A stretch of 64,000 bases of DNA from Limonium bicolor (Eukaryota; Streptophyta; Magnoliopsida; Caryophyllales; Plumbaginaceae): NCBI GenBank assembly GCA_023374045.1, contig CM041782.1, positions 185,894,925 to 185,958,924 on the forward strand. The letters run 5' to 3'. Shown piece by piece: positions 32,321 to 46,407 of the stretch. Position numbers and translations under genes: made by a program. Each line of letters starts with the position of its first letter. Position 1 is the first letter of the stretch. The notes under the pieces are model-generated. The model did not search any database, was not told the origin of the DNA, and saw only the letters and a program-made list of their open reading frames with translations.

Positions 32321-35300
32321 TGTAACACCCCTAATCCTATTCCTGTAATATAATCGCAAGTTGTACAATAACAAAATATAATTCACAGCGGAAAATAAAA
32401 CTAACTACCGTTGGTGTTACACATTGTTACCCACCCATGTGAGTAGCAAGGCAACCTTACTCCATCAGTCAACTTCAACTCCCAACCGCAGTGATGACCA
32501 GATACTGAGCAATCTTAAAGTTACAATCCAAATCCAAACCAAACAAATGAGCAACAAAACCCATTACACCAGAAGCTTCATATTATAGTACATCATAAGA
32601 CTACAAGAGTACTTTATTAAAAATACATCAACTACCCAGCGTCCAGCTCTCCGGCTTCGTGTCTTCATTCAATAACCTAAAATGTTTGGCCCACTGAAGG
32701 GCTCAGCAAAGTATATGCTGGTATGCTAAATGTAGTCTTAAATCATTTAGATCCCTTAAGTTGTTTAGCCATTTTGATATTAGATTCATTAAATGCTGTA
32801 CCGGTTTACAATAATAATAACAACAATTGTAATGTTTAAATAAACACATAACAATTCATCCCACAATATTATCAAATAACCAATACCAATAATCAATAAC
32901 CAATGATCAATAACCAGTAATCAATAACCAATAATCCACAACCAACAATCAGTAACCAATACCAAACAAGATACACATATTAATTAACCGTACATGTTAG
33001 TTGGCCTCATGGCCCTTATCCTTTTTAACCAACCATTTAAACCTTCCAATTAATTTCCACCTCGGGCGTCATGTTAGGAAAACCCTTAATAACTTGTTAA
33101 TGGACAGTAGTCCCCTGGGTTCCAACGGAACCGTTGCCAACTGACCCTGTGGTCCTGGATTCCTTGTTTGCCTTACAGGCATCCAATTCGGCCGAAGCCT
33201 GCACCAACAGTAGTGCCCTCTGCCATCATCGAATGTGGACGATGGATTCCATTGAGTGACTCTTGATAGTAGTTCCTCGTAGTGATCACGCTGCGCAACC
33301 AGATAGTCAAAACTAACTGGATTCCTCTCTTTGTAAGTTAGCCCTTTAATCAGTGACACAAGATCCAATCCTTGAGTTAAGACTATGACAATTGACCGTC
33401 AGTTAGGATCTTGTAATACCTAAAGGTCATCTGGTCTTGTTCGAGTTTAGATGTATAAACTTCCAGTCATAAGACGTTTGCGTAAAATAAAACGCAATGG
33501 TGTCGAGCAATACAGTATACAAGTTCATATACATAATCCACAGATATCGCTCTTTAGCAATTAAACACACGCCTGGACCTCAGGAAAATCCTTAGGACAT
33601 TCAGACCACACAATTAACATACCGTTCACCGTGAAAATTGCTAGCTTGAAAGTTCACGCTTAGTAGTTTCTCCCCGTATCACTGTTATACGTACATGCAA
33701 ATACCGGGTAACGTTAATACAACTAGCACTAACTATTACAGTACTGTTGATACAGAACTAATACCCGAAGTTTACTAACCCCGTATGTTCTTTACTTCTC
33801 CCTGTTATTTAACAGTGGTTTGAGGTAGTTTAACAGTTCGTTATTTTATGTAAAAACTACATGTGATAATGAATTTCCCCCTTATGGTATTCCTCCATCT
33901 CATAAATTAGATACTCATAATTGTTTCCACTTATTTCATATATTTATACAATTATTTCATAAACTTTACATTATACTCCTAAATACATTATAGTGCTTAG
34001 TTTTAATTCCTTACTTTATTAAATCACAAAACCAACCTTATAAATTCGGTAATTATAAATTGAACACACTAACTTTATATATTTACAATTTAACCCCAAA
34101 AACTTTATATAAGTTACATATTAACTTATAAACTATAGTTTTAATATTTAATATCCATAAATACCAAAATGACACCTTATCTTTCTATAATCCATGTTTT
34201 CGCCCTATATCCAATTCGGTTTTACATATAACCTTTTATAAATTACATATTCCCCCCAAAACTTTTATAAACTTAATATTTTATCTCATAAATCATTTTA
34301 ACCCAAAGTTTTTGGTCAACTCTTTGACCAAAGCCTAATTTCATAATTAATACTTTAATATACCCAGAAAATCATATGTAATTCGGTTTAACTCTATATT
34401 TTCCAGAAATTACAAAATAGCCCCAAAACATTATAAATTGTTATTTTAATACTTAAACCCTTGTTTAATTTAACCAAAATCTATAATATTAATTCCTACC
34501 TTATATTATATCATAATTATGCCAATAAACCCCTTAACTCTCGGCAATACCATATACTACACTATACTTTCCAAAATTTACAATTTAGCCACATAACTTA
34601 ATAAATTAGCCATTTAAATACTTGTAGCTATTTTTAATATACCCAAAATTTATGATATAATTTAATATACTTATATTCTTCAAAAATCACCAAATGAACA
34701 CTATTGTTCTCGGTTTTTATAATACTTTACCATATGGTTTTAAAACTTGATTTATATCTTATAATAAGTATATATAAATGCATATAAGCCATATAACACT
34801 TCTAAAAATTATGTTAATGACTTAGGATGATCATAAGCTCAAAACTAAGCATTTAACTCCTCGACAATTCTGCTAAAATATATATGCATCATAATTTAAT
34901 TTTGTCACACAAAACTTATATCTTAAGGTAGTAATCTTACCTTGTATGTTATAAATTATTTTCTTGGTAATATAACCTATAGTTTTCGGCTCTAATTTAA
35001 TTAAGGGATGTACATAAGTTTGTACTAAAGTTTGAAGCTTAAATCAAACTTAAACTTAATAGATTTAATTAAAGAAACTTACTCCTTAAACCAAGGTGAT
35101 TCTTGTACTTGATTTCCTCTTGAATTCCATGCTTATCCAATGGTATCTTGGTGTAGAAGTTTTGGCCTCCATACATAGATTTAGGAGATCCAAGTGTTAG
35201 ACTTCTAACAAGGATTTCTAAGTAAGATTTGGAGTAGTTTTTAAGAGTTTACCTTAAGTAGTTTGTCAAGGAATTTGTTTTTGGTACACTTTAGGATGAT

Positions 35301-37475
35301 TGGAGATCCAAGTTTCCTTCATGAAATGATGAAGAGAACATTGATTTAAAGGCTATAATTTTCGGACATGAGCTTAGGTATTTACTAGGATTTTCAAACA
35401 TGAAAATACCTTAGATTAACCTTGATTACTCCTTGGTTTGATGTTGAATCAAGACAACTCCTTGGAGTACCAATGCTTGGCGAAATCTTGCAAGGTTGCT
35501 AGGATGATTCTTGCTTCAAGACTTGGTGGAAGTTGCTAGGAATTTAACACAAAAATGGAGTTTAAGGTTAAATATCCATTAATGGAGCTTGAAGCTCACA
35601 AGGAGAAGATGACTAAGGAATAATGAATAGAAAGGAAGAAGAGCCTTACCCAAATCGGCCAAGTGAGAGCAAAGGAATGCTAGCTCAAGTATGGAATTTA
35701 GAGAATAGGCAAGGAAAGAATCTTGACACAATAATGTCAAAGTTGGCTAAACTTTTCCTTAGTTTATTTGCTTAACTCTTGGCTCCATAAATCCTCTTAA
35801 TCATCCATGCTTTCGGCCATGTGGAGGGGAAAAGGAATGACTTTGTAAGCCACTTGAAACAAGGTGACAAGGCAAGAATACTAGGAAATTAGGTAAGGTA
35901 TTTCTTTTGCATTTTCTATGTTGAATTACCCATGCTAATGTTGTCTTATTTCCTTGTAGGTTTACGACAATGTGTTGTAGGTAGTCTCTTGATTTTTGTT
36001 TATGGAAGACAAGGAATTAAGCTTAGTTAGGTAGATGTCTTGCTTTGATTATTAAACAGCAAGCACACACATGTTTCTTGGTCATTTTCGGCAGCCTTGG
36101 GTGGAGAACAAGCTGCTTCATTGACATATATTATACTAATACCAACACGTGGCTTAAGTAGATCTAGACTTACTTTATGTATTTAATTTCATAGCTTTTC
36201 CTAAATTATTCCACTTGTTGTTTTCCTGCAGGTTTTCGGCAATGAGAGGCCACTTTGGACTGAGATTATTTTGTTATAAAGTCACATGGTTTTGGTGGGA
36301 TGAGTCACCATGTTACATGACATTTTTTAAGCTAAATTCATGTTAAAAACAAGCTAAAAACGGCCCCTTGTGTGCCCATGTGGAATTTATTTTTAACTTG
36401 GTCTTTGTCACATTATATTACATTAAGATCATATTGCAACATGTTATAAGTCACAACATTTATTTGGTACATTTATACCAAAGTAAAAGATGAAAGTTTC
36501 TAAGGTAAAATGCTGAATTTATAGTACTTTTTTATTACAATTTCGGCCCTACTTGTGCTATAAGTTTTGCACTGGCTTTGATTTATTTAGATGGACAATT
36601 CATCCCCATTTAAGATTCCCAACTCGTGGCTCCTCAAAAACTTCAAGGTAATAGCGTAGAACATGTTTTTACGGCACCCGAAAGTGCGTTTTTGTGGTTT
36701 AAGGATATTCTGGAAAATAAATTGTCGCTACGAGTTCCAAGTGTTTATAAACATTGTTTATGGTCGATAATGATATGTTAAGGTGTTACATTGAGTTATG
36801 TGGGGTTATATCAACTCATGACACAATTCCCGGGCTACTGGGACACTCCCGGGGCAAAACAGGAGCGTTAAGAATTTCCCCCGAGCACTTTATGTATTTT
36901 TGAAAACTTAGCTCGAGAAATCTCTTTAGAATGATTAATAATTATGGTAGGAACTCTAAGAATGAATTATATAGGAGTTTGTGCCACTTCGGCACCTCTC
37001 CGGAGCATTCCCGGGGGTTTGTGGGGCCCTCAACGGGTACCTCCGAGCACTTTGCGTTTAATTGTGAATTTGGCGTGAGTACTTCATCTTAAATGTTTAA
37101 TAAAGTGTTATGGTGCATTTATAATGAAGTGTAATTATTTATTTCATCTTATAAAGTATTTCCGAGTGTTTCTGGGGCTTTTCGGGCCTTAAGGGTGGTG
37201 TGTTGACTCTCCCGGGCATTTTGCATTTTTATTCTGTTCTAGCTGGGGTCCTATGTTTTAAAGGTCATATAATGATCCTTAATTGACTTGGTATGAGTTT
37301 TATAGTTTATATATCATAGTTAGCTTAAGGTCCGACTTAGCGCACGTTGTTGACCTTAAGGGGTTTCGGTGCGTTTTTAACGCCTAAGTGTTTATATATT
37401 TTCTTAGGGTTTCATAATCCCCATAATAATAATTGTTTCTCACTATTTAATTATTTAATGGTTAGGGGTATTTCA
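32321..37475 (-). mobile_element. G2 5' LTR (5155 bp)
   Basis: Element sense runs from TGAAATACCCC (37475) to GGGGTGTTACA (32321). Very AT-rich from about 33840 to 35000. It contains the H2-H3 hairpin pair near 32674-32720 and a GC-rich patch at about 36820-37215 with CCCGGG motifs and a GTGCC/GGCAC hairpin. The flank on the right is LARD-like sequence of Y. The 99-codon frame at 33069-33368 is not supported as a gene. Confidence 0.9.
32674..32720 (-). ncRNA. LTR hairpin module, G2 copy (H2 and H3)
   Basis: H2 pairs CAGCA with TGCTG (32704-32720). H3 pairs GCCC with GGGC (32689-32702). In element sense they are followed by CATTTTAGGTT. H1 is not evident. Same order and spacing as in the LARD LTRs, different sequence. 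Confidence 0.5.
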
Positions 37476-39310
37476 AAAAGAGAATTGTACCCTCGAACCT
37501 AGAGCCAGTTACCAGAAGGAAGAAAACAATAACTATTGGGACCACACATCTATGTGGAGTGACCCATGCTTAGAGGAACTCGTGAACTAGACAAATTACT
37601 TATTTTTAAGTCAGCCAAACAAGTGTAAACATAACCATAAATAGTGAAGAAATGTGAGGAATACTAACCTACACATGAATTTGAACTGAAGCAATCAACG
37701 TGTTAAAGACAGCGACCTGATAGTACGACGCAACAATAACCATATATTTGAACCCTAAGAACTGTCAGTGTGTCTTCACCAAAAAGGGGTTGAACAAAGG
37801 TGGATGTTGGCTTAAACTATTTAAGAATTGAAACATCAATGCAAAATTTGTGAATAATAAAACTAACAATAACGGATGGCATGACAACAATACCTTTCTA
37901 AGGATAAGTACATGGTGCGCATGATAGCTACCATCATATGTGACCGTCAAACATTGACTGGGAAGACCAATTTATGAGTTAAACATGATGTGAAGGAAAA
38001 ATCAGTTTGAAGTCAGACTGCGAATTAATGACAATAGTTTAGACCGTACGAAAAGAGATGTCACAGGTAGCGCATTGCTTATTCCTAGTACATTTACATA
38101 AGAGACCGGAAGTGCATTCCTAGTAAATTAAACATGAAAATGAGATAATAGGCTCTATGGAAAGAGACCTCAACTGCCAGATAATCGAGTCCGTACGAAA
38201 AGCAAGAAGAAGGTAGAACATATCTAAGAACCAAGTAGATGGATTTCCCTTGATTAAGTCCAGGAAGAACCACATGTGTGTTATCATAGAGCGATGAAAG
38301 AGGAGATCGACAATAGAATACTTCACAAATTACCAACAACTAACCGTGTGACAGACACTACGAGTATACAAAAACGAGATGTGGGACGACCGCACTCCAA
38401 AGGAGCTTGCGGGCCTGACAGAATTATTTATAAGTTAGTCAGGTAAGTAGTAATGTACCAGTAGGGTACCCCATATATGTAAACAAGTAGTGTAAGGAGC
38501 ACGAGAAGTAGTCGACTCCGTGCCACGGTCAGCGATGGAAATTCAGACCAGTACAGATAATTACCTCGAACAGTCGAAGAGAAAGATCTCAGTTAAACTA
38601 ACGAATCCAAAGGAGACAGAGAACTCATTCCATGATGAAATGATTAAGAGTTATGAGTGCGAGGAGCATTGAGTATTAAGATTTTCGAGAAGACCAGTGA
38701 ACAGCAATAAACAGTAACCCCTGATTATACATAAACCTCAGACCGAAGGTCAGTCAATAGGAATGATTCAAACTACAGAGAGTACGCTAAAAGCATGTAT
38801 TGTAAATATCCAAAGCAATGGATAGACTATCTGTAACTCATCAAGTCTGCATGTAACAAGAGATGTTAAGCGTCGATTGGAAGACCTTTAATCCCAGAAT
38901 TATAGGGATACAATGGATGAACAATACCTTAAGAAGAAGGGAAAAGGGCAAACAGAACCCTAAGTTATCAGGGTCGCGCAGCAGAAGCTCGTGGGCCCAT
39001 ATCTAATAGGTTCAGCATAACCAAAGAAGGTGGGAGAATAAATGAAATATTTTACCAAGTAACCTGGAGCCTTAGAGGCTAGAACCGAACCCTATTGTGA
39101 GTTTGGTACAAACCGATAAAAAAACCCTTTATACACAAACCTTTCAACGATGATATATTATTAATTACGTGGGCGTAATCCCTTTAAGGGGGTAGAGCAC
39201 AAAATCGCTTATAATATATCTTACATATTGATTACGTAAACTACTGTGAGCGTAGCATAAAAATATTTGTTGTAATGTTTGATGTGTATGATACACAAAC
39301 ATATGTATAC

Positions 39311-39312
39311 AC

Positions 39313-39344
<32 letters not shown>

Positions 39345-39345
39345 T
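39311..39345. repeat. AT dinucleotide microsatellite
   Basis: An uninterrupted TA/AT run of about 30 bases following ACATATATAA, inside the Y internal region. Confidence 0.9.
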
Positions 39346-42300
39346 CCTACCTCGAGTTGTAGTTACTTAGCACAGAAGATGCGAGTATCTTGTTAGCTCC
39401 ACTGTGAGAATACATGTAAAAGGAGTAGAAACTCCTGTAGAATTGAAATTCTTGTGGGACATGGTATATGAAACCATATGTGGTGATATTGAGATAGGTG
39501 AATCGGTATGAAACAGATATGGAACATAACGGAAATTGACTTCCCTAGGGAACGAATGGTTGCTAGGAAGTGGATTGATGTGAATAGTTTTAAAGATGAG
39601 TGATATACTTGAGATGTATTAATTCTGTGAAAATGATTAGAATTATGAAAATATAGAAAATTGGAACTTGTTAAATTATTCAATTGTTTGAAACTGACGT
39701 GGGAGGTTGAACTTGATTCCGCGTAAATCAAGGGAGACCGAACACAAATTGGGGTGGAAGGATAGTTCAACACTGATGCTGATCACATTAGGGTCGGATG
39801 ATTCCTAAAACTCCCTACAATTGAACACAGATATGAGTAGGTTATGAGCTTAGATGATTAGATAGTGTGTTCAATCACCCAAGGGGCCGTGGACCTCAGA
39901 GTCCTTCGTCATAAGACCGGTGTGCCTGCGGGTATTTGTGAATGTTGTGGACTCAGAGAAAATAAAGTTTCATTTGCTATGGTTTTCACCATTGTGTCGT
40001 GGACACTCCATACAATAAAATGAATTGACTCCTATGATATAAAACATATAACGAGTATAGGACGTATGAGACGGGAACAAAACAGCCTTGTTGTTGCTTG
40101 TCCAGCCGTAAGACACAAGAAATAAAGCAAGAAGAGATACAACAGGAGAGTAATTTAAGGAGCTTTTGTACTTCATGTCATAACGTACAATTGTATAATA
40201 TTACATGAGGAAGAAAAAGGGAACCGGTTGGTGTTGCTACAACCGTGACTAGAATAGAAAAGAAAGGATTGAGGAAGAGTAAATTAAGGAAGACTTGTAC
40301 TTGCCCAAGTATATAATGCCATAATATACAAGTGTCTAATGTTATAAAGCAAAACAATTACTACCGGTTTTATTATGCCATCCGAGACAATGAGGTAGAA
40401 AAGAGCAAAAGAGAAGAGTAAATTAAAGAGCCTTGTACTTGCCTAAGAATAAATTAACATGTTGGGGTACATTGTAGTCATCACCTACATGTTCAATAAA
40501 ACAAACCCTCCTCTCTCATTTTTCTTCCTTGCCGGCACAATACCAGCCTTGCTCCTCCTTCTCTCAACCGAGATTGGTAAGCCCTTTTCTCCTTTGTTTC
40601 ATTTCCATTATGACTCCATTAAAGGCTTAAGTGTTATAACTCCTTAAAGCCTAATTTTGAGCTTCAAATCTTCCTTTCCTCATCAATAACCACACCTTGT
40701 TTTGTGTCACTAGTGGAGGCCAAAAAAACTCATCCTTGGGGGCTGTGTTTTAACTTAAAATTAGCTTGAGCAAGAGAAGGTTAAGGCCACTTAATTAAGG
40801 TTATAATGCTCTAAGTTCCCACTCTCATTCATTGTCTTGTTTGGCCGAAAATCCCCCACTTTCTAACTCCATTTGTTTCATCATTTTCATGGAGAAAAGC
40901 TCTTGACACATCCAAGCTTCAAGGTGCCAAAAATTCCTTGAATCTTTCCTAAGGTAAAGTCCTTAATCTAAGCCTTTTCATGTTTTAAACACCTTTCCTT
41001 CCTAGATCAGCCAAGGGACTAACTCCTTGTCATATTTCCTAGCCATAACCGTGAGTTCAAGAGGAAAGAACTCATCTTTGAGCTTCAAGGTAAATCCAAA
41101 TATTAATGCACATTTTAGTGCCTTAAACCTACCTTGATTATGTTGTGGTGTCCTAAAGGCCCTAACTTGTGTTCTTTATCCTCTCAACCATGGCTGTAAT
41201 GGAGCCCTAAAATCTGTGGTATCTGGCCGAAAATATACAAGGGAGAAGAGAAGAGAAAAACATACCTTAAGGGTGGTAAGTACATAAATCATGTTTTTAA
41301 GGTTTCAAACACTCCATTAACCTTAAGTATGTACAAAATCTGAATCATTCCTTATCTTAACCTAGGGGCCGAAAATATTGAGCTACAAAAACAACATTTG
41401 AAGCATTAAAAAGGTAAGTTAAGCTTAAGGCTTAATTAAGTGCTTTAAAAAATTTTCTAAGTATATTTTTGTACATGGCCGTAAATAGACAATTAAAAGT
41501 GGGTTAGTTTTGCCTCTAGATGATTATAAACTGATGTGGAACACTTGGTTAGGTTTAATATTGATTTAGACACTTAAATGTCATTTTTATAAAGTTTAAG
41601 GACATAATATGTAAATAAAGTGTAACCGGCTGTAATGTTATACTATGTCCGAAATTTCAGTATATTTTTATGGACATTTTAATGTATTTAAAGTGTATAA
41701 TATAGTTTGTACCTTAGCCAAATGTTTAGGTATATTTTATAAGCATTTTATGACATTATAAGCCTTAAAAATATAAGTTATGAAACTATATGCAAAATAA
41801 TAGCTAGCCATGAACATGCTGTGTAAATTGGTTATTAATGAGCTACATAAGTATATAAACTGGTGTTATAAATTTTGGATAAGCGAAATTTAATTATAGA
41901 TACTTAAATGACTAGTTTAATAAGTTATGGGGTAAAAGTGCAATTTTGGGAAAGTTTGTGGTAAAAACCATAAAAACCGAGGACAATCTATGATTTAGAC
42001 TTTATAATTATGTAGTATAGTGTATGAACTTATATTATGAATTTTGGGTAAATTAGATAAGTGTTAAGGAGTTAAAATAACAAATTATAAAGTTTTGGGG
42101 CTAGTTTGTAAATTCTGGAAAATATAGTGCCCAGCTGAGATTTATGTAAAATTCTGAGTATATTAATGGATTAGAAATTAAATTAGGTATTGGTCAAGGG
42201 TTGACCGAAAATTGGAGTTAGAAATAAATAATAACATAAAATACAAAGTATATATAAAAGTTTTTGGGTGAAAATGTAATTAAGGAAAGTTGGGTGTAGA

Positions 42301-44219
42301 AACCGAAATAATTTGAGGGCTGTAGCATAAAATTACAGAAGTATGGGGTACATTCGAAATTATCCAGAATAAAATATTAAAACTATAGATTATGTAATAT
42401 TATATAAATGTTATAAGGTTTAAGGGGTTAAAATGTAAATATAGAAAAGGTTAGTGCAAACCCGAAGACAAATGTGTCCAAATAGTAATTACCTAACTTA
42501 TAGAAGTGGAAATGATAATTTAATAAAGTAAGGGATTAAAACTATATAATACAATGTAATTGGAAGTGAAATGTAAAGTTTACAATTATTTGAGATATAT
42601 TGTCAATAACCGAAAATATAGAGGTCCTTAGTCGAATTAAAATTATAATAGGTCCTATGTGGATATTTGGAGGAGTGAGAAAAGAAATCTTGATTTAAAG
42701 AGTTATAAAATCAAAACTATAGGTTATATAATTATAAGGGAATGTGTAAACCCTGAAAAATTATTTGGAGTTAGATTGTAAATAATGAAAGATATAAAAT
42801 AACTGCGTCCATATGTGGCCAATAGATATTATTAAGGAATTAGTAAAGTTGTTAAGTCGTTTAGATAATTACAAACACATGGTTTAAATAATACATGTAT
42901 ATACACATTTAAGGAATTTAAAATAAATCAAAAGGAAATAAAATAACGTCTTATACATGAAAACATGCGGGTAATTAAAAGAAGGAAAATTACCACACTA
43001 ATATAAGTCTCATAAATAAAGACTATATAAACAATACCTTAATTAGAAGTGAGGTTGTGGGATGAAGAAATATTAACGAACGATAATCACATCTCACTTA
43101 GGATAACAAGGATAACATAATCACATTGTAATACGGTTTTGGAATTGGTACGTAAATGCATGGAGTGCATGCACATGCACGTAAGGATTAAGACATAGGA
43201 AAACGTTTCATAAGTAAACTAATAACCAGATGAATTGTTGACACATTCGGTTAATAAATTATAGGCGGGATTCGTATTGGGTAGTCGGGATTGCTAGACG
43301 AGATTAGGCGGAAGTCTATTAGGCCAAGGTATGGTTTCTTGTAGCCTTCTTGGTACCGAGTTATACTCGGCTTGTGTGCTAGTTGTTTGTGTGAAAAAAC
43401 GACCCCCAACATTAAAGCATGTAAACTGGACTATTATTGTTGCTTGTAATTGTGTGGTAATTAATCTGTCTTGATATTTTTTGTGCTGCTAACTACACAG
43501 TAGAGTAGCCTAGTATACGATGAAATGAATCGGATCATGAATGAAGAATTCCACGAGATTAAGAGGATGGATTATATGAGTGTAATATTAAATTACAACT
43601 TCCTTATTAATTGTAACGACATCAAAGTGATGTCCCGAAGTAACTAAGGACGAGATTATAAGAATTTGACTAACGCTAACTATTGGGGGGATGAGATGAT
43701 CCGGGTAGACCGGGCACGCGTGTTTATTGGATTGTGAGGGTGGTATCTACAAAAGATCCAACCTCGTTGGAGTGCGTCTACGGACTGCGCTGCCCCGGAG
43801 CCAAGCGATTGGCTCCCCGTCTTTGGCACATGATCATTGACAGGGGTGATTTATATGTATATATGCCACTATCGGCATAGATTACTGGTTTGTGATACAT
43901 AACGTTCACTTGATACGGGGCACCTGCCCTATGTTAAAACTGTAAGCAGTCTCAAAAATTCAGACTGTCTTGAGAACATTAAGATGTATATGCACAATCC
44001 CGTTGTGTGGATTGTAAGGCAAAAAAATATATCTGAACATAAACAATACCAATGAGAGGATTGCACTAATCGAGAAGAGAAATGCAGGGGAGGACTGAAG
44101 GATTAAAAGTTAAATTAAGGTTAAGAGGTGAAAGAATACTAACTCTGTTGTGATGATTTGATCCCATCGAGTAGGATCACTTGTTGATTAACCGCATGTT
44201 CATCCGACCAATTAGTTGA

Positions 44220-44300
44220 GTGTAGCCCGGTCGCACGTGGGCTACACGTTATCATACCAGCGTTGTTTGCTGAGCCTTCAGGCACCCCATTTTTAGGTAC
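44220..44300 (+). ncRNA. Three-hairpin LTR module, Y copy
   Basis: H1 is a perfect 9-bp stem, GTGTAGCCC with GGGCTACAC (44220-44247). H2 is 44258-44272 (CAGC, GCTG). H3 is 44274-44283 (GCC-TTCA-GGC). Then ATTTTTAGGTAC. The H1 stem shares almost no sequence with the LARD-A or LARD-B H1 stems. Confidence 0.6.
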
Positions 44301-44609
44301 TTAACTGGAGAGTTTTAAGCGGAGCGTAGTGGGTAGACAACGTACGGGTTATGTTAATGTTGGTTCGAGATGTTATTAGGCTTGTGTTGTATTAATTAAG
44401 ACTTAGTGACTCGGTATATATTTTAAGGAGAATGGTATTGTAATTCTAGTCATTCGGACCGTAACATTTTGGATGGGAAGGCCTTGTCAGTCACGAAGGT
44501 GACTGGCGGCAGTAACACCAAGATTGTTTAAGTTATATCCGTTGCGGTTTGTTGTTTATGTTGGAGTTCATTAAACGCTAATTACGGGATTTAGAGTTGG
44601 GGTGTTACA

Positions 44610-45757
44610 TCACCATTCACTAGGGACAGGTCCAGGCCCTTAGAAGTGTTTGGGTACAACTACCATCACCAAGAGAAGTCCAGCCCCTAGAAGTGTCGGG
44701 CAATATCAACTTTCTTCACATTTAGGTGGTCGTTGCCTCCAAATAGCTCGATAACTTCCAAAATCATCTTTCAGTTAACAGCACCTTAGAATAGCTCGAA
44801 AGAACTAAGTGATATTTGGCGAAATTAAGTTCATGGGAGAGAACAAAAGCTTCAAGGTAAGGAAACATTTAGGGATGTCACTTAAGCATCAACTAGTCTT
44901 TTCATTTTCATTATAAATCTAGTTGACGAAGGGCAATCTATTATACCCAAAATTGACTCTTAGGAAAAGCCCTAGTGCGCAAAGGCGAAGACAAGAGTAA
45001 AATGGTCAAATGCGTAAAGTCGGGATTTTCCAAGCATATTCTTTCATATGACTTGTTCATCATCTCGAATTTCATTTAAATGTCGTTGTCACTAAGAAAG
45101 GCATTTCACAATTTTTAGATCATATTTATTCTGGAAATATTGCTTTTAATTCATATTATAAGTTTAATTACTTAATAATTAATACATAAAATTGCCTAAA
45201 AATAGAAAGAAAGGCCTTCACACATTAAAATAATATTGTAACATGGTTAATGTGACAACACACAATCATAACCTACAAATTCTATTTGGAGCCTAAACCC
45301 AAATTTTTTTAAAGAGAAATTCTAACATTCTTGAAATTTTCTCTCTCCTATGGAAATACCCAAATCAGGTAAAAATTTCATGACATGATAGGGGATGACA
45401 TTTAGAGAATAACCTCGTGAAAATTTTAAAATTTCGAATTTGCAATAATTATTTATGAGTTATGAGAGGTGCGAGATTGTAACATTTTTGTAAAATCGGT
45501 TATTTATAAACTTAACACGATTCTAACTCTCAAAATTCCTAAAAACCACCCTTTACCTATGGTTAAAATTTCATGATTTAATTCAACTTATAGGCCAGTA
45601 AAAAAATTTAGATTCTTTTAGAGCCTATAAAGATTCTTGATTAAAACTTTTTTTTATCAATTGGCCACACCTTTTTTATATAAATGGGCCTTCTTAAATG
45701 ACCTAGGACACATCATAACCCTCCCATGGCTAGAAACCATCTTTCTTAACTTGCCTG
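44610..45757. other. Unassigned non-coding flank of LARD-A, left side
   Basis: AT-rich, with no open frame of note and no repeat partner in the window. It reads on into 59413 once LARD-A and one GCCTG copy are removed. Possibly an old transposon remnant or intergenic DNA. I recognise nothing in it. Confidence 0.6.
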
Positions 45758-46104
45758 TGTAACACCCCAACTGCTAATCTCATCATTAACTCTTAGACTG
45801 TTACAATTTACCATTAAGCTCGCAGCGGAATTCAAATACAACAGAGGGTGATACAACGCCGTTAGCCACCCTCGTGGCTAACCGGGCCTGACTCACAAAC
45901 AGTAACGGTCTGATGGACTGGAACAACCGAGTACTTCATACAAATACCATAATCATTTCGCTTCTTTACTATACCGAGTCTACATTATACGGATGCCGAT
46001 AACATACTCGGACTTACACCTCATTCAAACGCATAAGTAATTACAATCTAACTACCCATGCTCACAGCAGTCCCCGTCCTACTCTCTCGAACGGTGGCCA
46101 GCTA

Positions 46105-46195
46105 CAGGTACCTGCACACTAAAAACGTTCCCCCTAGGGGGTCAGCTTTCGCTGCGCATGAAATTCGCATATACCGCGTGCTAACCGCGGTACGC
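46105..46195 (-). ncRNA. Three-hairpin LTR module, LARD-A left LTR
   Basis: H3 is 46130-46141 (CCCCC-TA-GGGGG). H2 is 46143-46154 (CAGC-TTTC-GCTG). H1 pairs 46172-46178 with 46186-46192 (TACCGCG, CGCGGTA) around a GCTAAC loop. On the minus strand the order is H1-H2-H3-T-run, then CAGGTAC. Confidence 0.6.
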
Positions 46196-46407
46196 CGACT
46201 ACTTTGGGTCGGATATACATGGAGTTCATTTTAATCAAACAACATGCATCATGGCAATACAATATATATGTATATCACACAAGGAATCTACATCCAATCA
46301 CGGAACACGATTCCTAACTAACATAACAATGTTGTTAGTGGTAACTGGTTACTCTTAGGCATTGAGAGTTGTTCCTCACTATGCCTTGTTTACTCATTCG
46401 ATGCCTC

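Larger units (their letters stand above)
7721..37475 (-). mobile_element. G2: Ty3/gypsy chromovirus with captured AlkB, itself invaded twice
   Basis: From right to left (element sense): 5' LTR 37475-32321, PBS 32315-32304, gag from 32097, a solo-LTR insertion (31206-26804), gag zinc knuckles, AlkB insert, protease, RT, RNase H, integrase, a G1 insertion (22128-13079), chromodomain end, stop at 12926, PPT at 12452-12468, and 3' LTR from 12451 to 7721, where it is cut by X. The gag-pol order PR-RT-RH-INT with a C-terminal chromodomain defines a Ty3/gypsy chromovirus. Stops, frameshifts and a deletion make this copy defective. The LTRs differ at about 13 sites in a 300-bp stretch that I compared by eye (7956-8255 against 33069-33368). 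Confidence 0.9.
37476..44609 (+). mobile_element. Y: LARD-like element, right part (internal region plus 3' LTR)
   Basis: 37476 to about 40000 shows diverged homology, in reverse complement, to the LARD-A internal region: 38401-38520 matches near 53590-53710, 39179-39270 matches near 51520-51600, and 39700-39790 matches near 50890-51000. The rest to 44609 is a plus-strand LTR ending GGGGTGTTACA. Its AT-rich middle (41460-43100) is distantly similar to the G2 LTR, for example near 42090-42125 against 9335-9370. The LTR start is not resolved. The left part is cut off by G2 at 37475/37476. No gag or pol. Confidence 0.65.

Noticed and set aside
44610..45757. Possible host gene in the LARD-A flank
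   Set aside because: No open frame, splice pattern or recognisable protein in either the left or the right flank.
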